Shown: positions 34,480 to 42,772 of the stretch, one piece after another | Layout of the letters: each line of letters starts with the position of its first letter | Position numbering within the stretch: the stretch's first letter is position 1 | Origin: JADJQU01 sp035490315 | Lineage (GTDB): Bacteria > Planctomycetota > UBA1135 > GCA-002686595 | Direction of reading: 5' to 3' | DNA length: 64,000 nucleotides | NCBI GenBank assembly: GCA_035490315.1 | Contig: DATHET010000178.1 | Location: 31,683 to 95,682, forward strand | Notes under the pieces: generated by a model | Told to the model about the DNA's origin: nothing | Database searches by the model: none | Seen by the model: only the letters and a program-made list of their open reading frames with translations | Made by a program: the position numbers and the translations under genes

Positions 34480-35070
34480 TTGAAGAGCAGCCAGCGCCTC
34501 GAATACGCCCACGTCGCCCAGGTCCTGGGTCAGCGCGGCCTGATCGATCCCCAGCGCCTGCACCTCGCCCTGCAGACGGGCAGCGCGGGGCAGACGCCCT
34601 TCCCCGAGATCCTGGTCGGCGACAACCTGATCAGCGACTGGGAACTCTCGCGCGTGGTGTGCGACCTCTACAACCTGCCCTTCCTGCCGGTCGACATCCA
34701 TCCGCCGAGCGCGAAAGCCTTCGATGGCATGGACCGCGAGTTCTTCCGCACCCACCGTCTGATCCCCGTCGACCGCAACGGCCAGCTCCTGACCGTGTGC
34801 ATGCCGGCGATCGTGCCCGCCGAAGTCCTCGGCCAGCTCGCCGCGGAGTGCGACGTGCAGATCGCCGCCGTGGTCGGGACGGTCCAATCGAACAACCGTT
34901 GGTTCGACGAGCACATGCCCGCCGACACCGCGCCCGCGCTTCCGGGTCAGGAAGCTTCCGGCGGCTGGAGCAACATCTTCGACGAGGCCGACGCCTCGGT
35001 CCTGGAAGCCCTCACGGGAGGGGATCTGTCGCTGCAGGTGGAACCGTCGGATCCGTCCTCGCAGGAGTGA
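34480..35070 (+). CDS. orphan MshEN-domain (GspE N-terminal-like) protein
   Basis: About 196 residues. It resembles the N-terminal domain of type II secretion/type IV pilus ATPases (MshEN), seen in VAQVLGQRGLIDPQRLHLAL, FPEILVGDNLISDWELSRVV, CDLYNLPFLPVDIHPP and RLIPVDRNGQLLTVCMPA. The ATPase domain is absent. Isolated MshEN domains often bind cyclic di-GMP. TTG at 34480 is the only standard start close to the domain. A Ser/Pro-rich tail follows. The 3' end overlaps the convergent TatA-like gene by 59 bp. Confidence 0.65.
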   Translation: MKSSQRLEYAHVAQVLGQRGLIDPQRLHLALQTGSAGQTPFPEILVGDNLISDWELSRVVCDLYNLPFLPVDIHPPSAKAFDGMDREFFRTHRLIPVDRNGQLLTVCMPAIVPAEVLGQLAAECDVQIAAVVGTVQSNNRWFDEHMPADTAPALPGQEASGGWSNIFDEADASVLEALTGGDLSLQVEPSDPSSQE

Positions 35071-35473
35071 TCCGCGCGGGCTCGTCGTTCTCCGCGGACT
35101 GGCCCTCTGACCCCGTGGACTCGCGCCGATCGATCGGCGATCCGCTGCGCTCGGGAGCCGCGGCCGCGCGAGCGGAGTCGAATTCCTTGACCACGGGCGA
35201 GATGACCTCCTGCTGGATGGTCTGAACGCTCTTCTGGACGCTGCGCTCGACGTTGAAGCTGCGCACCTCGCGCGGCACGGCGTTCTCGACCTGGCGGCGC
35301 ACCTCGGAGATCTCGCGATCGATGCCGCTCTCGCGACGCAGGTCGGTCAAGGAGCGCCGCAGCTTCATCAACCAGCCGGCGAACTCCGCCGCCACCTGGG
35401 GCAGGCGCTCACCGAAGACCAGGATCGCCACCACGACGATGACGATGATTTCGAAGGCTGACAGACCGAACAT
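35012..35473 (-). CDS. TatA/Hcf106-like translocase subunit
   Basis: A 153-residue TatA/B-family protein for twin-arginine export. The N-terminal transmembrane helix MFGLSAFEIIVIVVVAILVF is followed by the GERLPQVAAEFAGWLMKLRR amphipathic helix (FGxxxLP motif as FGERLP), a charged helix (ESGIDREISEVRRQVENA) and a disordered Ser/Thr/Pro tail. A TAGAAT box lies 10 nt before the ATG. A shorter paralogue lies 0.2 kb upstream. The end overlaps the MshEN gene on the opposite strand. Confidence 0.78.
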   Translation of the reverse strand: MFGLSAFEIIVIVVVAILVFGERLPQVAAEFAGWLMKLRRSLTDLRRESGIDREISEVRRQVENAVPREVRSFNVERSVQKSVQTIQQEVISPVVKEFDSARAAAAPERSGSPIDRRESTGSEGQSAENDEPARITPARTDPTVPPAATDPLP

Positions 35474-35483
35474 GGGCGCGGCG

Positions 35484-35489
35484 ATTCTA
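35484..35489 (-). promoter_or_regulatory. -10-like box TAGAAT before the TatA-like gene
   Basis: Minus-strand TAGAAT is followed by ten bases (CGCCGCGCCC) and the ATG. The same box and spacer sequence precede the second TatA-like gene. Confidence 0.45.
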
Positions 35490-35490
35490 G

Positions 35491-35649
35491 TGTCCTGTAC
35501 CTGAAGTACGTTGGCAAAGGGGGCCTGAATGCGGCTTCCTGGCAAGGCGCCGCGACGACGCGTGTTCTCTGCAACACTCGGAGGAGCGGCAACGCAGCCA
35601 GGGAGCCGCAGGCAGGCCGATCTTGTCGACGTACTTCTGGTACGGGACA
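35491..35649. repeat. decayed long inverted repeat between the two TatA-like genes
   Basis: Opposed arms are centred on about 35570. The outer segment TGTCCTGTACCTGAAGTACG pairs with the complement of CGTACTTCTGGTACGGGACA with two mismatches. Further in, GGCCTG and TGCGGCT, and CCTGGC, also pair. The centre is diverged. It occupies most of a 187-bp spacer without a gene. Confidence 0.7.
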
Positions 35650-35660
35650 CCAGCCGAGCG

Positions 35661-35783
35661 CTAGCGGCGATCGCTCTTCCACCAGTCGGCGAGCGCCGCG
35701 GCAACCCTCGGCAGGCGTTCGTGGAAGATCAGGACGGCCAGGAACAGGAGGACGGTGATCTCGAATCCGGACAGCCCGAACAT
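35661..35783 (-). CDS. minimal 40-residue TatA-like protein
   Basis: A 40-residue ORF starting MFGLSGFEITVLLFLAVLIF then HERLPRVAAALADWWKSDRR and stop. It retains the transmembrane helix and the first turn of the amphipathic helix of TatA, with HERLP in place of FGERLP, and lacks the charged tail. Initial residues are nearly identical to the downstream paralogue (MFGLS-FEI). A TAGAAT box precedes it by nine bases. It is either a functional micro-TatA or a truncated duplicate; coding bases are GC-rich and intact. It follows the Lpt gene (stop at 35816) by 33 bp. Confidence 0.6.
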   Translation of the reverse strand: MFGLSGFEITVLLFLAVLIFHERLPRVAAALADWWKSDRR

Positions 35784-35792
35784 GGCGCGGCG

Positions 35793-35798
35793 ATTCTA
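35793..35798 (-). promoter_or_regulatory. -10-like box TAGAAT before the micro-TatA gene
   Basis: Minus-strand TAGAAT followed by nine bases (CGCCGCGCC) and the ATG at 35783. Confidence 0.45.
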
Positions 35799-35815
35799 GC
35801 CCGCGCCAGCTGCCG

Positions 35816-38800
35816 TCAGTTGCCCTGGGCCTGCAGGCGCGACAGGAATCTGAGTCGCGATTGGCGGTAGGTCAGGAGCGGCTCGACCTTCAGGCTGATC
35901 GAGCTGCCGCCTTCGCCGGCGATGAACGAGTACTCGAGCTCGACCACGAAGTCGTGCCCGATCCGCCGCAGCAGGACGCTCGAGTCCAACTGGCTGTCGG
36001 ACAGGGTCGACAGCGTCTGCTGTCCTTCGATCTGCCACTTGTCCGAGAACTCGTAGCGCGCAGCCATCGACCAGGCGCTGTACAGCCGCACTCCGGCGAG
36101 ATCGCGCGCATTGTTGAAACCGGTCTCGATCAACAGGGGCTTGATGATCTGGACGCCGACGGACGAGCGCGAATAGATCGTCTGATCGAGATCGAGGTCG
36201 TAGCGCGCGTCGTGCGTCACGCCGAAGGGCACCTTGAAGGCCTCGCTGACCCATTGTGCGTTGACGCGCAGCGGCTGCCAGCCCTCGGGGCGTCCGCCGC
36301 TCAGGTGATCGCCGTAGGCCTGACGGAGCTCGATGTCGAGGAAGCGTTCCTCTTCCTCGGGCCGGTGCACATCGCGCGGCTTGACCCAGCGCGAGCGCAA
36401 GCCGAATTCCGCGAACTGTCCGTCGATCGGATCCTCGACACCGTCGAACTGGGCAGGAGTGCCGTTCTCCTCGAGGGCTACATCGCTGCGCAATCCGATG
36501 CTCGGTGTCAGCGAGTGCAGGTCGCCGTCGCCGTACATGCGCCAGAAGGTGGCCGACATCTCCGCGCCGACGAGCAGCGCGAATCGCGACGGCGATTCCG
36601 ATCCGACCGCGCCTTGATCCCAGGCAGTCGCGCGACCTTCGACGAAGGGAACCAGTCGCGCCTGCATCACGCCGAGCGGCATCGGCCGCTCGATGCGATG
36701 CGAAGTGTCGAGGCGCGAAACTTCCTGCTCGCCGAACCCATCGGGGAAGGGCAGCTCGTTGAAGCGCGCCTTGCCCTCGATCCGTCGCAGGTGGGCGAGG
36801 GTGGTGTCCGAGCTGTACACCAGGTCGCGGCCCCACAGGCTCGCGATCGGACCGCGGCCGCGCGTGGTTCCGGCCGAGGGCTCCTCGATGACCTCTGTGC
36901 GGTGATCGTCGAGCTGGGTCTCGATCGTCGCGCGCATGTAGGTGAGCCCGCGCACCCGGCGCCAGTGCAAGTAGGTCTCGCGCTCTTCCCAACGCAGGTA
37001 ATCGCCCTGGAAGAACTCCGCCTGCACGCCCGGATCCGTCTGGGTGGTCAGGTTGAAATCGAACCACTCGTTGATGCCGAGCCAGCGCCGGCCGCGCATT
37101 CGCAGCCACAGGCGCAGGTTTTCGCGCTCGTCCCTGGGGACTCGCACCAGGCCCTTGTCGCTGCCCGTGTCGCTGATCACGGCCAGGCGCGTGACCAGCT
37201 TGTAGACGCCCTTCTGCTCGATCGAGTTCTTGCCGTCGAGCAGCAGGCCGCGCGAGTTGAGGTACTTGACGTCCGCGGTATTCGAGCCCTCGGGCGGATC
37301 GGGGAACTTGCTCAGGACGCGGTGGACCGAGTTGGAGACGAAGCCCAGCGGAATATCGAAGGTCAAGCCCAGGAAGGCGCCGAAGCGGGCGATGTTGCCG
37401 ATCGAGAATCCGCGGATGCCGAACAGCGTGAAACTGTTCGGCGGAATCGAGAAGCTCGCGTCCGTCGGGAACGAGATCTCGGGCATCGGGATCTTCGGGC
37501 TGTCGCCGAACTGCACCGAGTTGTTCTTGGACTTGACGTCGTAGCCTTCGATCGGACCGTCGGACGTCTCGCCGCCCGGCGCGCCGGCCTTCGCGGGCTT
37601 GCGGGCGTGGCGCGGCTTCATCCGCAGATCGCCCAGGTTGATCACGTAGTGCGGATCGTCGAACTCGCACGAGGTCACGACGGCATTCTTCGCGCGCGCG
37701 GATTCGTCGGGCGAGAAGCTGAGCCAATCGGCGTGCAGCTTCAGGTACTTCGCGCCGGAGCGGAAAGGCGTGACGACGGTCAGGATGAACCCGCGCAACC
37801 AGCCGTGTCCATCGACGAAGTCGAGGTACATGGAGTCGGCGCGGACGCGGCGCTCGCCGTGATCGAGCACCTCGATGTTGCCTTCGAAGTAGGCCTCGTG
37901 AACGCCCTTGAGGAAGGGCAGTGCTTGCATCTGCGCCAGGTAGCCGGAGCCGGATGCGCGCTGCGGCGGCGGCGCTTCAACTCGTTCGGGCACGCCCAGC
38001 TCGGGCCTGCGCAAGAGCTTCAAGCTCAGATTCTCGAGCCGCTGCTCGTCGAGCCAGAACAGGGCCCAGGCCGCGCGAGTCTCGCGCTGGTGCTTGTGAT
38101 CGACGAAGGAAGGCTCGCGCACCACCTCGATCCGTGAATCGACGCCGTTCATCGGCTCCATCGACGCGAAGCGGAACTCGAGGTCGCCGGAGCGCTCGTC
38201 GAGCGTCGTCGCCGAGCCCCTGGCCGTGCGCCAGAAACCCGTGGTGAGGTCGACCTCGATCCACTCCGTGCCGATGCGCCAGCCGCCGAGCTCGAACTCG
38301 GCCGGATCGCCGCGCAGCGTCAGGCGATTCTGCTCGCGGTCGAGCATCAACGTGGTGCCGCGCGCATTGACCTGGTCGGAGAACAGGGCTTGGAAGCCGC
38401 CCCAGGCCAGCACGCTGGTGATGTTGAAGCGCGGCTCGGGCTCGCCCGGCACTTCCATGCGAGCGCCGGTGAGCACGAGGCTCTCCGAATCGAGCGACCA
38501 GGTGCTTTCCTTGGTCGCGGTCTGCCCGAGGTACACGCCCTCGGTGAACAGGATCGAAGTCGGATCGACCGACATCGCACCCGCCACGGCGTGCAACGGC
38601 GATTCGAGCGGCAACGCGCTCTCCTCGCCCATCGGCGCGGCCACGCCCATGATCTCGATCGCCGGGTCCTCGGCGGACAGGCTCTGCGGCGCGAAACGCA
38701 CGCTTCCCGCGGTCATCTCGAAGGCCAGATTGTCCTTGGGCATGCGGCCGGTGAGCTGCACGCGGTGGTTCAGGGCCGGATAGAGCTGTCCGCTGCGATC

Positions 38801-40840
38801 GGCGTCGATCATCAGGCGCTCGCCGCTGCCGTCGAGCTCCTCGTCGCCCTTCACGTGGAACACCACGGAGCCGCTGGCCTCGAGTCCGCGGCTCTCGACT
38901 TCCTTGAGCTTCGACGTGGCGGAGAAGGCCTTGGCGAGAACGTGGTCGGAGGTGAGATCGATCGTGCGCTGCGGGTCCGCGATGTGCGCCGCGACTTCTC
39001 CGCCCGCTTCGAGCGACAATTCGACGCCCTCGCCGACCGGATGGCGCTGGATGTCGATCCAGCGCGAATCCAATCGGTAGTCCGAGCCTTCGATGCCGAC
39101 TTTCGCGTGGGCATCGCCCTCGGCGCGCAGGTGCTCGCCTTGGAAGCTCAGAGTCTGCGCATCGATCGAGCCCTGCTCGAATTCCACGTGCGCCGGCGTG
39201 GAGGGCGCGCCGAACAGATCGGCCGAGTCCGCGCCGCGCGAGACCACGCGCTGACCCGTGCCGCGACCCAGCTCATTCTCGAAGGACACGTCTCCCGTCC
39301 CGATCAACGAGCGGGTCGCTTCATCGAGGTCGCGGATCTCGCGCGCCTTGGCGTGCATGGGCTTCGGACCGGTCACGTCGAGCTCGACGTCGCGCGCGAT
39401 CGGCACCTGGAAGGACTTCTCGAGGCGCACGAACTCGAGTCCGCCGAGCGCGGTCAAGTCGAAGATGCCGCCGTCCGCGAGCGGACCCGTGGCGTGGGCG
39501 CTGCTGTCGGTGGTGAGACTCGCCGCGAGCTTGCCTTCCTTGGTGAGCTTGCGCTCGATGCGCAGCTCCTGGGTGGTCAAGGTCGCGCCCGCGGCCTGGG
39601 CTTCGACACCGCCGATCGCGTCGAGCCGGCCGAAGTCCTTGTCGGCGACGCGCGTTCCGCTCAGCTTTTCCTGGGCGGTCAAGGTCACGTCGAGCGTCGG
39701 CAGGATCAGCGTGGCTGGCCCGTGGAAATCGAAATGCGGCGTGCCGGCGATCTGCACGACCAGCGGACCCGCGCCGATCATCTGCACCGGCAGATCGCCG
39801 GATTCCGGCTTGACCACGCCTGGCACCGCGGCCTGCTCGACGTCGCGCAACAGGAGCTCGACGCGCGGGGCGCCCTCGAAACGCGCGCTCTGCGGCCGGC
39901 CCTCGGGATCGAGCTCGAGCTCGGCGTCGTTGCCGAAGAACTTTCCGTCCTTCGGCGTCAGCTGCACCGCGCCGTGGGCGCTGACGCGCGTGGGCTGGAA
40001 GCGGGTGCCCGTTTTCTCGCGCGTGCTCAGGGCGTCGAGCGAGACTTCGTCGGCGTCGAGTTGCAGCGGCTCCTTGCCTTCGAAGCTCAAGTGCGCGAGC
40101 TCGCGAGCGATGACGCGCGTCGCGCCCACGCCCGGCTGGTCGAGGCTGGTCATGGTCAGACCGCCGCGCGCCGAGAGCTTCGCCTGCGTGCCGTCCTCGA
40201 GCGTCAGGCTGACCGTCGTGTCGCGCTCGAGCTTCAGCTCCTGAGTCGTCCCGTGGTAGGAGAGTCCGACGCCGTCGGCGACCAGGTCCTTGCCGTCGAT
40301 GTCGACATGGTCGGTCGAGATCAGAGTCGGCTCGGCGAGCGAGCCGGTCGCGTGGGGGACCTTGAACGTCAAGGGCACGAAGGGCGAGCCCTCGTGCATC
40401 GTGACGACCACGCCGTCGAGCTGGATCGGATAGGCGGGATCGATCTCGAACGCAGGCATGAAAGTGATCCGCGCCAGCGCGGTGTCGGCCCGCAACTCCG
40501 TCTTCAATTGATCCGTGCCGCGCACGAAGAAGCGCACGACCAGCTTGTCGAGACGGTAGACCCCGTCGCCCAGCGACGCCGAGTTCTCGGCGGTCATCCG
40601 GTACAGCAGCTTGCCCGTGCCGGAATCGTCGAAGGTGTCGACGCGCAGCGACCCGTCGGCGCCGGCGGACACGCTCTGACCCTTGGCGGTCGGCACCGGC
40701 GTCAGTTGCGTCGGGGACTGGCTATCCGGCGTTGGGGTCTGATCCGCGGGGTGGACCTCGGGGCGGCGGCCGCGGTCGATCCACCACAGGACGGCGAGGC
40801 CGGCGAGGAAGATGGCGGCGAAGAACAGCCAGCGCTTCAT
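35816..40840 (-). CDS. single-chain LPS transport protein: LptC-, LptA- and LptD-like regions fused
   Basis: A 1674-residue envelope protein. Residues 5-22 are a transmembrane helix (LFFAAIFLAGLAVLWWI). Residues about 55-195 resemble LptC (LLYRMTAENSASLGDGVYRL, LISTDHVDIDGKDLVADGVG). Long OstA/LptA-like beta-repeats follow. Residues about 980-1165 match the LptD periplasmic OstA domain (YFEGNIEVLDHGERRVRADS, VVTSCEFDDPHYVINLGDLRM). Residues about 1180-1674 are LptD-barrel-like (QGDYLRWEERETYLHWRRVR). The ATG overlaps the kdsC stop (ATGA). Gene order kdsD-kdsC-this gene copies the E. coli kdsD-kdsC-lptC-lptA order. The domain limits are approximate. Confidence 0.78.
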   Translation of the reverse strand: MKRWLFFAAIFLAGLAVLWWIDRGRRPEVHPADQTPTPDSQSPTQLTPVPTAKGQSVSAGADGSLRVDTFDDSGTGKLLYRMTAENSASLGDGVYRLDKLVVRFFVRGTDQLKTELRADTALARITFMPAFEIDPAYPIQLDGVVVTMHEGSPFVPLTFKVPHATGSLAEPTLISTDHVDIDGKDLVADGVGLSYHGTTQELKLERDTTVSLTLEDGTQAKLSARGGLTMTSLDQPGVGATRVIARELAHLSFEGKEPLQLDADEVSLDALSTREKTGTRFQPTRVSAHGAVQLTPKDGKFFGNDAELELDPEGRPQSARFEGAPRVELLLRDVEQAAVPGVVKPESGDLPVQMIGAGPLVVQIAGTPHFDFHGPATLILPTLDVTLTAQEKLSGTRVADKDFGRLDAIGGVEAQAAGATLTTQELRIERKLTKEGKLAASLTTDSSAHATGPLADGGIFDLTALGGLEFVRLEKSFQVPIARDVELDVTGPKPMHAKAREIRDLDEATRSLIGTGDVSFENELGRGTGQRVVSRGADSADLFGAPSTPAHVEFEQGSIDAQTLSFQGEHLRAEGDAHAKVGIEGSDYRLDSRWIDIQRHPVGEGVELSLEAGGEVAAHIADPQRTIDLTSDHVLAKAFSATSKLKEVESRGLEASGSVVFHVKGDEELDGSGERLMIDADRSGQLYPALNHRVQLTGRMPKDNLAFEMTAGSVRFAPQSLSAEDPAIEIMGVAAPMGEESALPLESPLHAVAGAMSVDPTSILFTEGVYLGQTATKESTWSLDSESLVLTGARMEVPGEPEPRFNITSVLAWGGFQALFSDQVNARGTTLMLDREQNRLTLRGDPAEFELGGWRIGTEWIEVDLTTGFWRTARGSATTLDERSGDLEFRFASMEPMNGVDSRIEVVREPSFVDHKHQRETRAAWALFWLDEQRLENLSLKLLRRPELGVPERVEAPPPQRASGSGYLAQMQALPFLKGVHEAYFEGNIEVLDHGERRVRADSMYLDFVDGHGWLRGFILTVVTPFRSGAKYLKLHADWLSFSPDESARAKNAVVTSCEFDDPHYVINLGDLRMKPRHARKPAKAGAPGGETSDGPIEGYDVKSKNNSVQFGDSPKIPMPEISFPTDASFSIPPNSFTLFGIRGFSIGNIARFGAFLGLTFDIPLGFVSNSVHRVLSKFPDPPEGSNTADVKYLNSRGLLLDGKNSIEQKGVYKLVTRLAVISDTGSDKGLVRVPRDERENLRLWLRMRGRRWLGINEWFDFNLTTQTDPGVQAEFFQGDYLRWEERETYLHWRRVRGLTYMRATIETQLDDHRTEVIEEPSAGTTRGRGPIASLWGRDLVYSSDTTLAHLRRIEGKARFNELPFPDGFGEQEVSRLDTSHRIERPMPLGVMQARLVPFVEGRATAWDQGAVGSESPSRFALLVGAEMSATFWRMYGDGDLHSLTPSIGLRSDVALEENGTPAQFDGVEDPIDGQFAEFGLRSRWVKPRDVHRPEEEERFLDIELRQAYGDHLSGGRPEGWQPLRVNAQWVSEAFKVPFGVTHDARYDLDLDQTIYSRSSVGVQIIKPLLIETGFNNARDLAGVRLYSAWSMAARYEFSDKWQIEGQQTLSTLSDSQLDSSVLLRRIGHDFVVELEYSFIAGEGGSSISLKVEPLLTYRQSRLRFLSRLQAQGN

Positions 40841-41379
40841 CGCTCCGACGCCCCGGCGGAGGCGACGAGACCATCCCAAGCGCCGCGCGCGCGCAGGACG
40901 CGCTCGGCCATCTCGCGCACCGCGCCCAGGCCGCCGGGCGAGAGGGTCACGAAGTCGGCGCGTGCGCGCACTTCAGGCCGCGCGTTGGCCGGCGCGACGC
41001 ACACGGCGGCGAGGTCGAACAGCTCGAAGTCGACCAGGTCGTCGCCCATGGCCAGGGTCTGTTCGCGCGGGATCGACAGGCGCTGCTGCAGACTGGCGAG
41101 GACGGGCCGCTTGGGGCCGGTCTTCTGGTGCAGCTCCTTGACCCCGAGCTCCTTGGCGCGCGTTTCAGTCGCCTTCGAGCCGCGCCCGGTGATCCAGGCC
41201 ACCTGGACCCCGGCCTTCAGCAGCCAGACGATCCCCGCCCCGTCGTGGACATGGAAGAGCTGGACCTCTTCCTGGCCGGCGTAGATCACCCTTCCATCGG
41301 TCAGCACGCCGTCGACGTCGAGCACGACCAGGCGGATCGCGCCGAGCGAGCGCAGCCACTGCGGAGGTTCCTGCGACAT
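40837..41379 (-). CDS. kdsC: 3-deoxy-D-manno-octulosonate 8-phosphate phosphatase
   Basis: A 180-residue HAD-family enzyme that dephosphorylates Kdo-8-phosphate for LPS core. Motif I is VVLDVDGVLTDGRV, the conserved FHVHDGAGIVWLLKAGV and AWITGRGSKATETRAKELGV follow, and LAMGDDLVDFELF holds motif IV. ATG at 41379 lies 8 nt after a TATGCT box. It is coupled to the Lpt gene by ATGA. Together with kdsD it argues that this organism makes Kdo. Confidence 0.93.
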   Translation of the reverse strand: MSQEPPQWLRSLGAIRLVVLDVDGVLTDGRVIYAGQEEVQLFHVHDGAGIVWLLKAGVQVAWITGRGSKATETRAKELGVKELHQKTGPKRPVLASLQQRLSIPREQTLAMGDDLVDFELFDLAAVCVAPANARPEVRARADFVTLSPGGLGAVREMAERVLRARGAWDGLVASAGASER

Positions 41380-41387
41380 CGCTCGCG

Positions 41388-41393
41388 AGCATA
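41388..41393 (-). promoter_or_regulatory. -10-like box TATGCT before kdsC
   Basis: Minus-strand TATGCT, eight bases, then ATG at 41379. Confidence 0.35.
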
Positions 41394-41530
41394 AACTTCG
41401 CGAACGCCAGAGCACGCCCTAATACAAGGTGGTCCCAGGCGATTCAGACCGGCGCGGATAGGAGGCCTTGGAACTAGGCGGCGTAGCGAGGCAGGAGCGT
41501 CCGAAGGCGAGACGAGGAGCGCGCGAGCGC

Positions 41531-42529
41531 TCAGACGTGCGTGTCGAGCAGATCCTGGACGTCGACCAGGCCCACGGGCTTGCGGCTCTTTTCGTCGATT
41601 ACGGGCATCTGGTCGACGTGGTGCTCCTTCATCATGCGCTCGAGCGATTGCACCAGCTCGTCGGGCCGCACCCACTTGGGGTTGCGGGTCATCAGCGGGT
41701 CGATCGGATCTTCGTGGCGCAGGATCTCGCCCTGCTTGAAACGGCGGCGGAAGTCGCCGTCGGTGAAGATCCCGATCAGCCGCCCGTCCTCGTCGACGAT
41801 CAGGGCCACTCCCGGCCGACCGGGAGTGTCGGACATGACGCGCAAGACTTCGTGCAGGGGCGTGCCCAGCTTGCACAGCGGCAGCTCGCGTCCCTTGCGC
41901 ATGACCTCGCCGACATGCATCAACTTGCGGCCCAGGGCGCCGGCGGGGTGGTAGAGCGCGTATTCCTCGCGCGAGAAGTTGCGCTCCTTCGATACGACCA
42001 TGGCCAGAGCGTCGCCCAGGGCCAGGAGCGCCGAGGTGCTGGCCGTGGGCGCGAGGCCCAGCGGGCAGGCCTCGTCGATCGGTCCGATGTCGAGCACCAC
42101 GTCGGAGAGGTGCCCGAGGGTCGAATCGGGCATGCCGGTCACGGCGATCAGGCGCGCGCCGATCTTGCGCACGGCCGGCACCAGGAGCTTGATCTCGACC
42201 GTCTCGCCGGAATTCGACAGGGCCAGGACCAGGTCGCGGCTGCGGATGCGGCCCAGGTCGCCGTGCAGCGCCTCGGCCGGGTGCAGGAAGATCGACGGCG
42301 TGCCGGTGCTGGCCAGAGTGGCCGAGACCTTCTGGGCGATCAGCCCGGCCTTGCCCATGCCAGTGACCACCACTACGCCCTCGCAACCCAGGATCAGATC
42401 GATCGCGCTCGAGAAGCTGTCGCCCAGTCGCTCGTCGAGATTCGAGATCGCGCGGGCTTCGACTCGGATCACCTCGCGGGCATGCTCGAGACGGGCTTCG
42501 AGCTTGCGGTTGGTGTCTTGGATGGTCAT
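41531..42529 (-). CDS. kdsD: D-arabinose 5-phosphate isomerase
   Basis: A 332-residue aldo-keto isomerase supplying arabinose-5-phosphate for Kdo. The SIS domain (about 45-180) has VVVTGMGKAGLIAQKVSATL, ALSNSGETVEIKLLVP and LAPTASTSALLALGDALA. Two CBS domains (about 210-332) follow with VALIVDEDGRLIGIFTDGDF and HVDQMPVIDEKSRKPVGLVD. ATG at 42529 gives MTIQDTNRKLEARLE; the ATG ten codons upstream is possible. A 151-bp spacer to kdsC holds nothing recognised apart from the kdsC box. Confidence 0.93.
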   Translation of the reverse strand: MTIQDTNRKLEARLEHAREVIRVEARAISNLDERLGDSFSSAIDLILGCEGVVVVTGMGKAGLIAQKVSATLASTGTPSIFLHPAEALHGDLGRIRSRDLVLALSNSGETVEIKLLVPAVRKIGARLIAVTGMPDSTLGHLSDVVLDIGPIDEACPLGLAPTASTSALLALGDALAMVVSKERNFSREEYALYHPAGALGRKLMHVGEVMRKGRELPLCKLGTPLHEVLRVMSDTPGRPGVALIVDEDGRLIGIFTDGDFRRRFKQGEILRHEDPIDPLMTRNPKWVRPDELVQSLERMMKEHHVDQMPVIDEKSRKPVGLVDVQDLLDTHV

Positions 42530-42618
42530 GAGAACCTGGCGAGGCGGAGCGTCGGGCACGGGTGAATCCTACGGGGCTGGAGGCGTGCCGCAAGGCGAGC
42601 CGCGCCTGGGGGGGGCTG

Positions 42619-42627
42619 TGCTATAAA
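42619..42627 (+). promoter_or_regulatory. extended -10 TGCTATAAA upstream of the M50 protease operon
   Basis: TG at 42619-42620 then C and TATAAA at 42622-42627, the best extended -10 in the divergent kdsD/M50 spacer. No clear -35. Confidence 0.4.
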
Positions 42628-42772
42628 CCCCTCCGCGGTCCTGCGGTCACCATTGCGACGCCTCATCCCCGCGCGAACAACCATCCACGTGGGTATCCGT
42701 CCCCCGAGCTCCTGGCGCCGCCGCGTCGGTGAAATCTCCGTCCTGACCGCAGCGGCCTTCGCCTTCGCTCCG

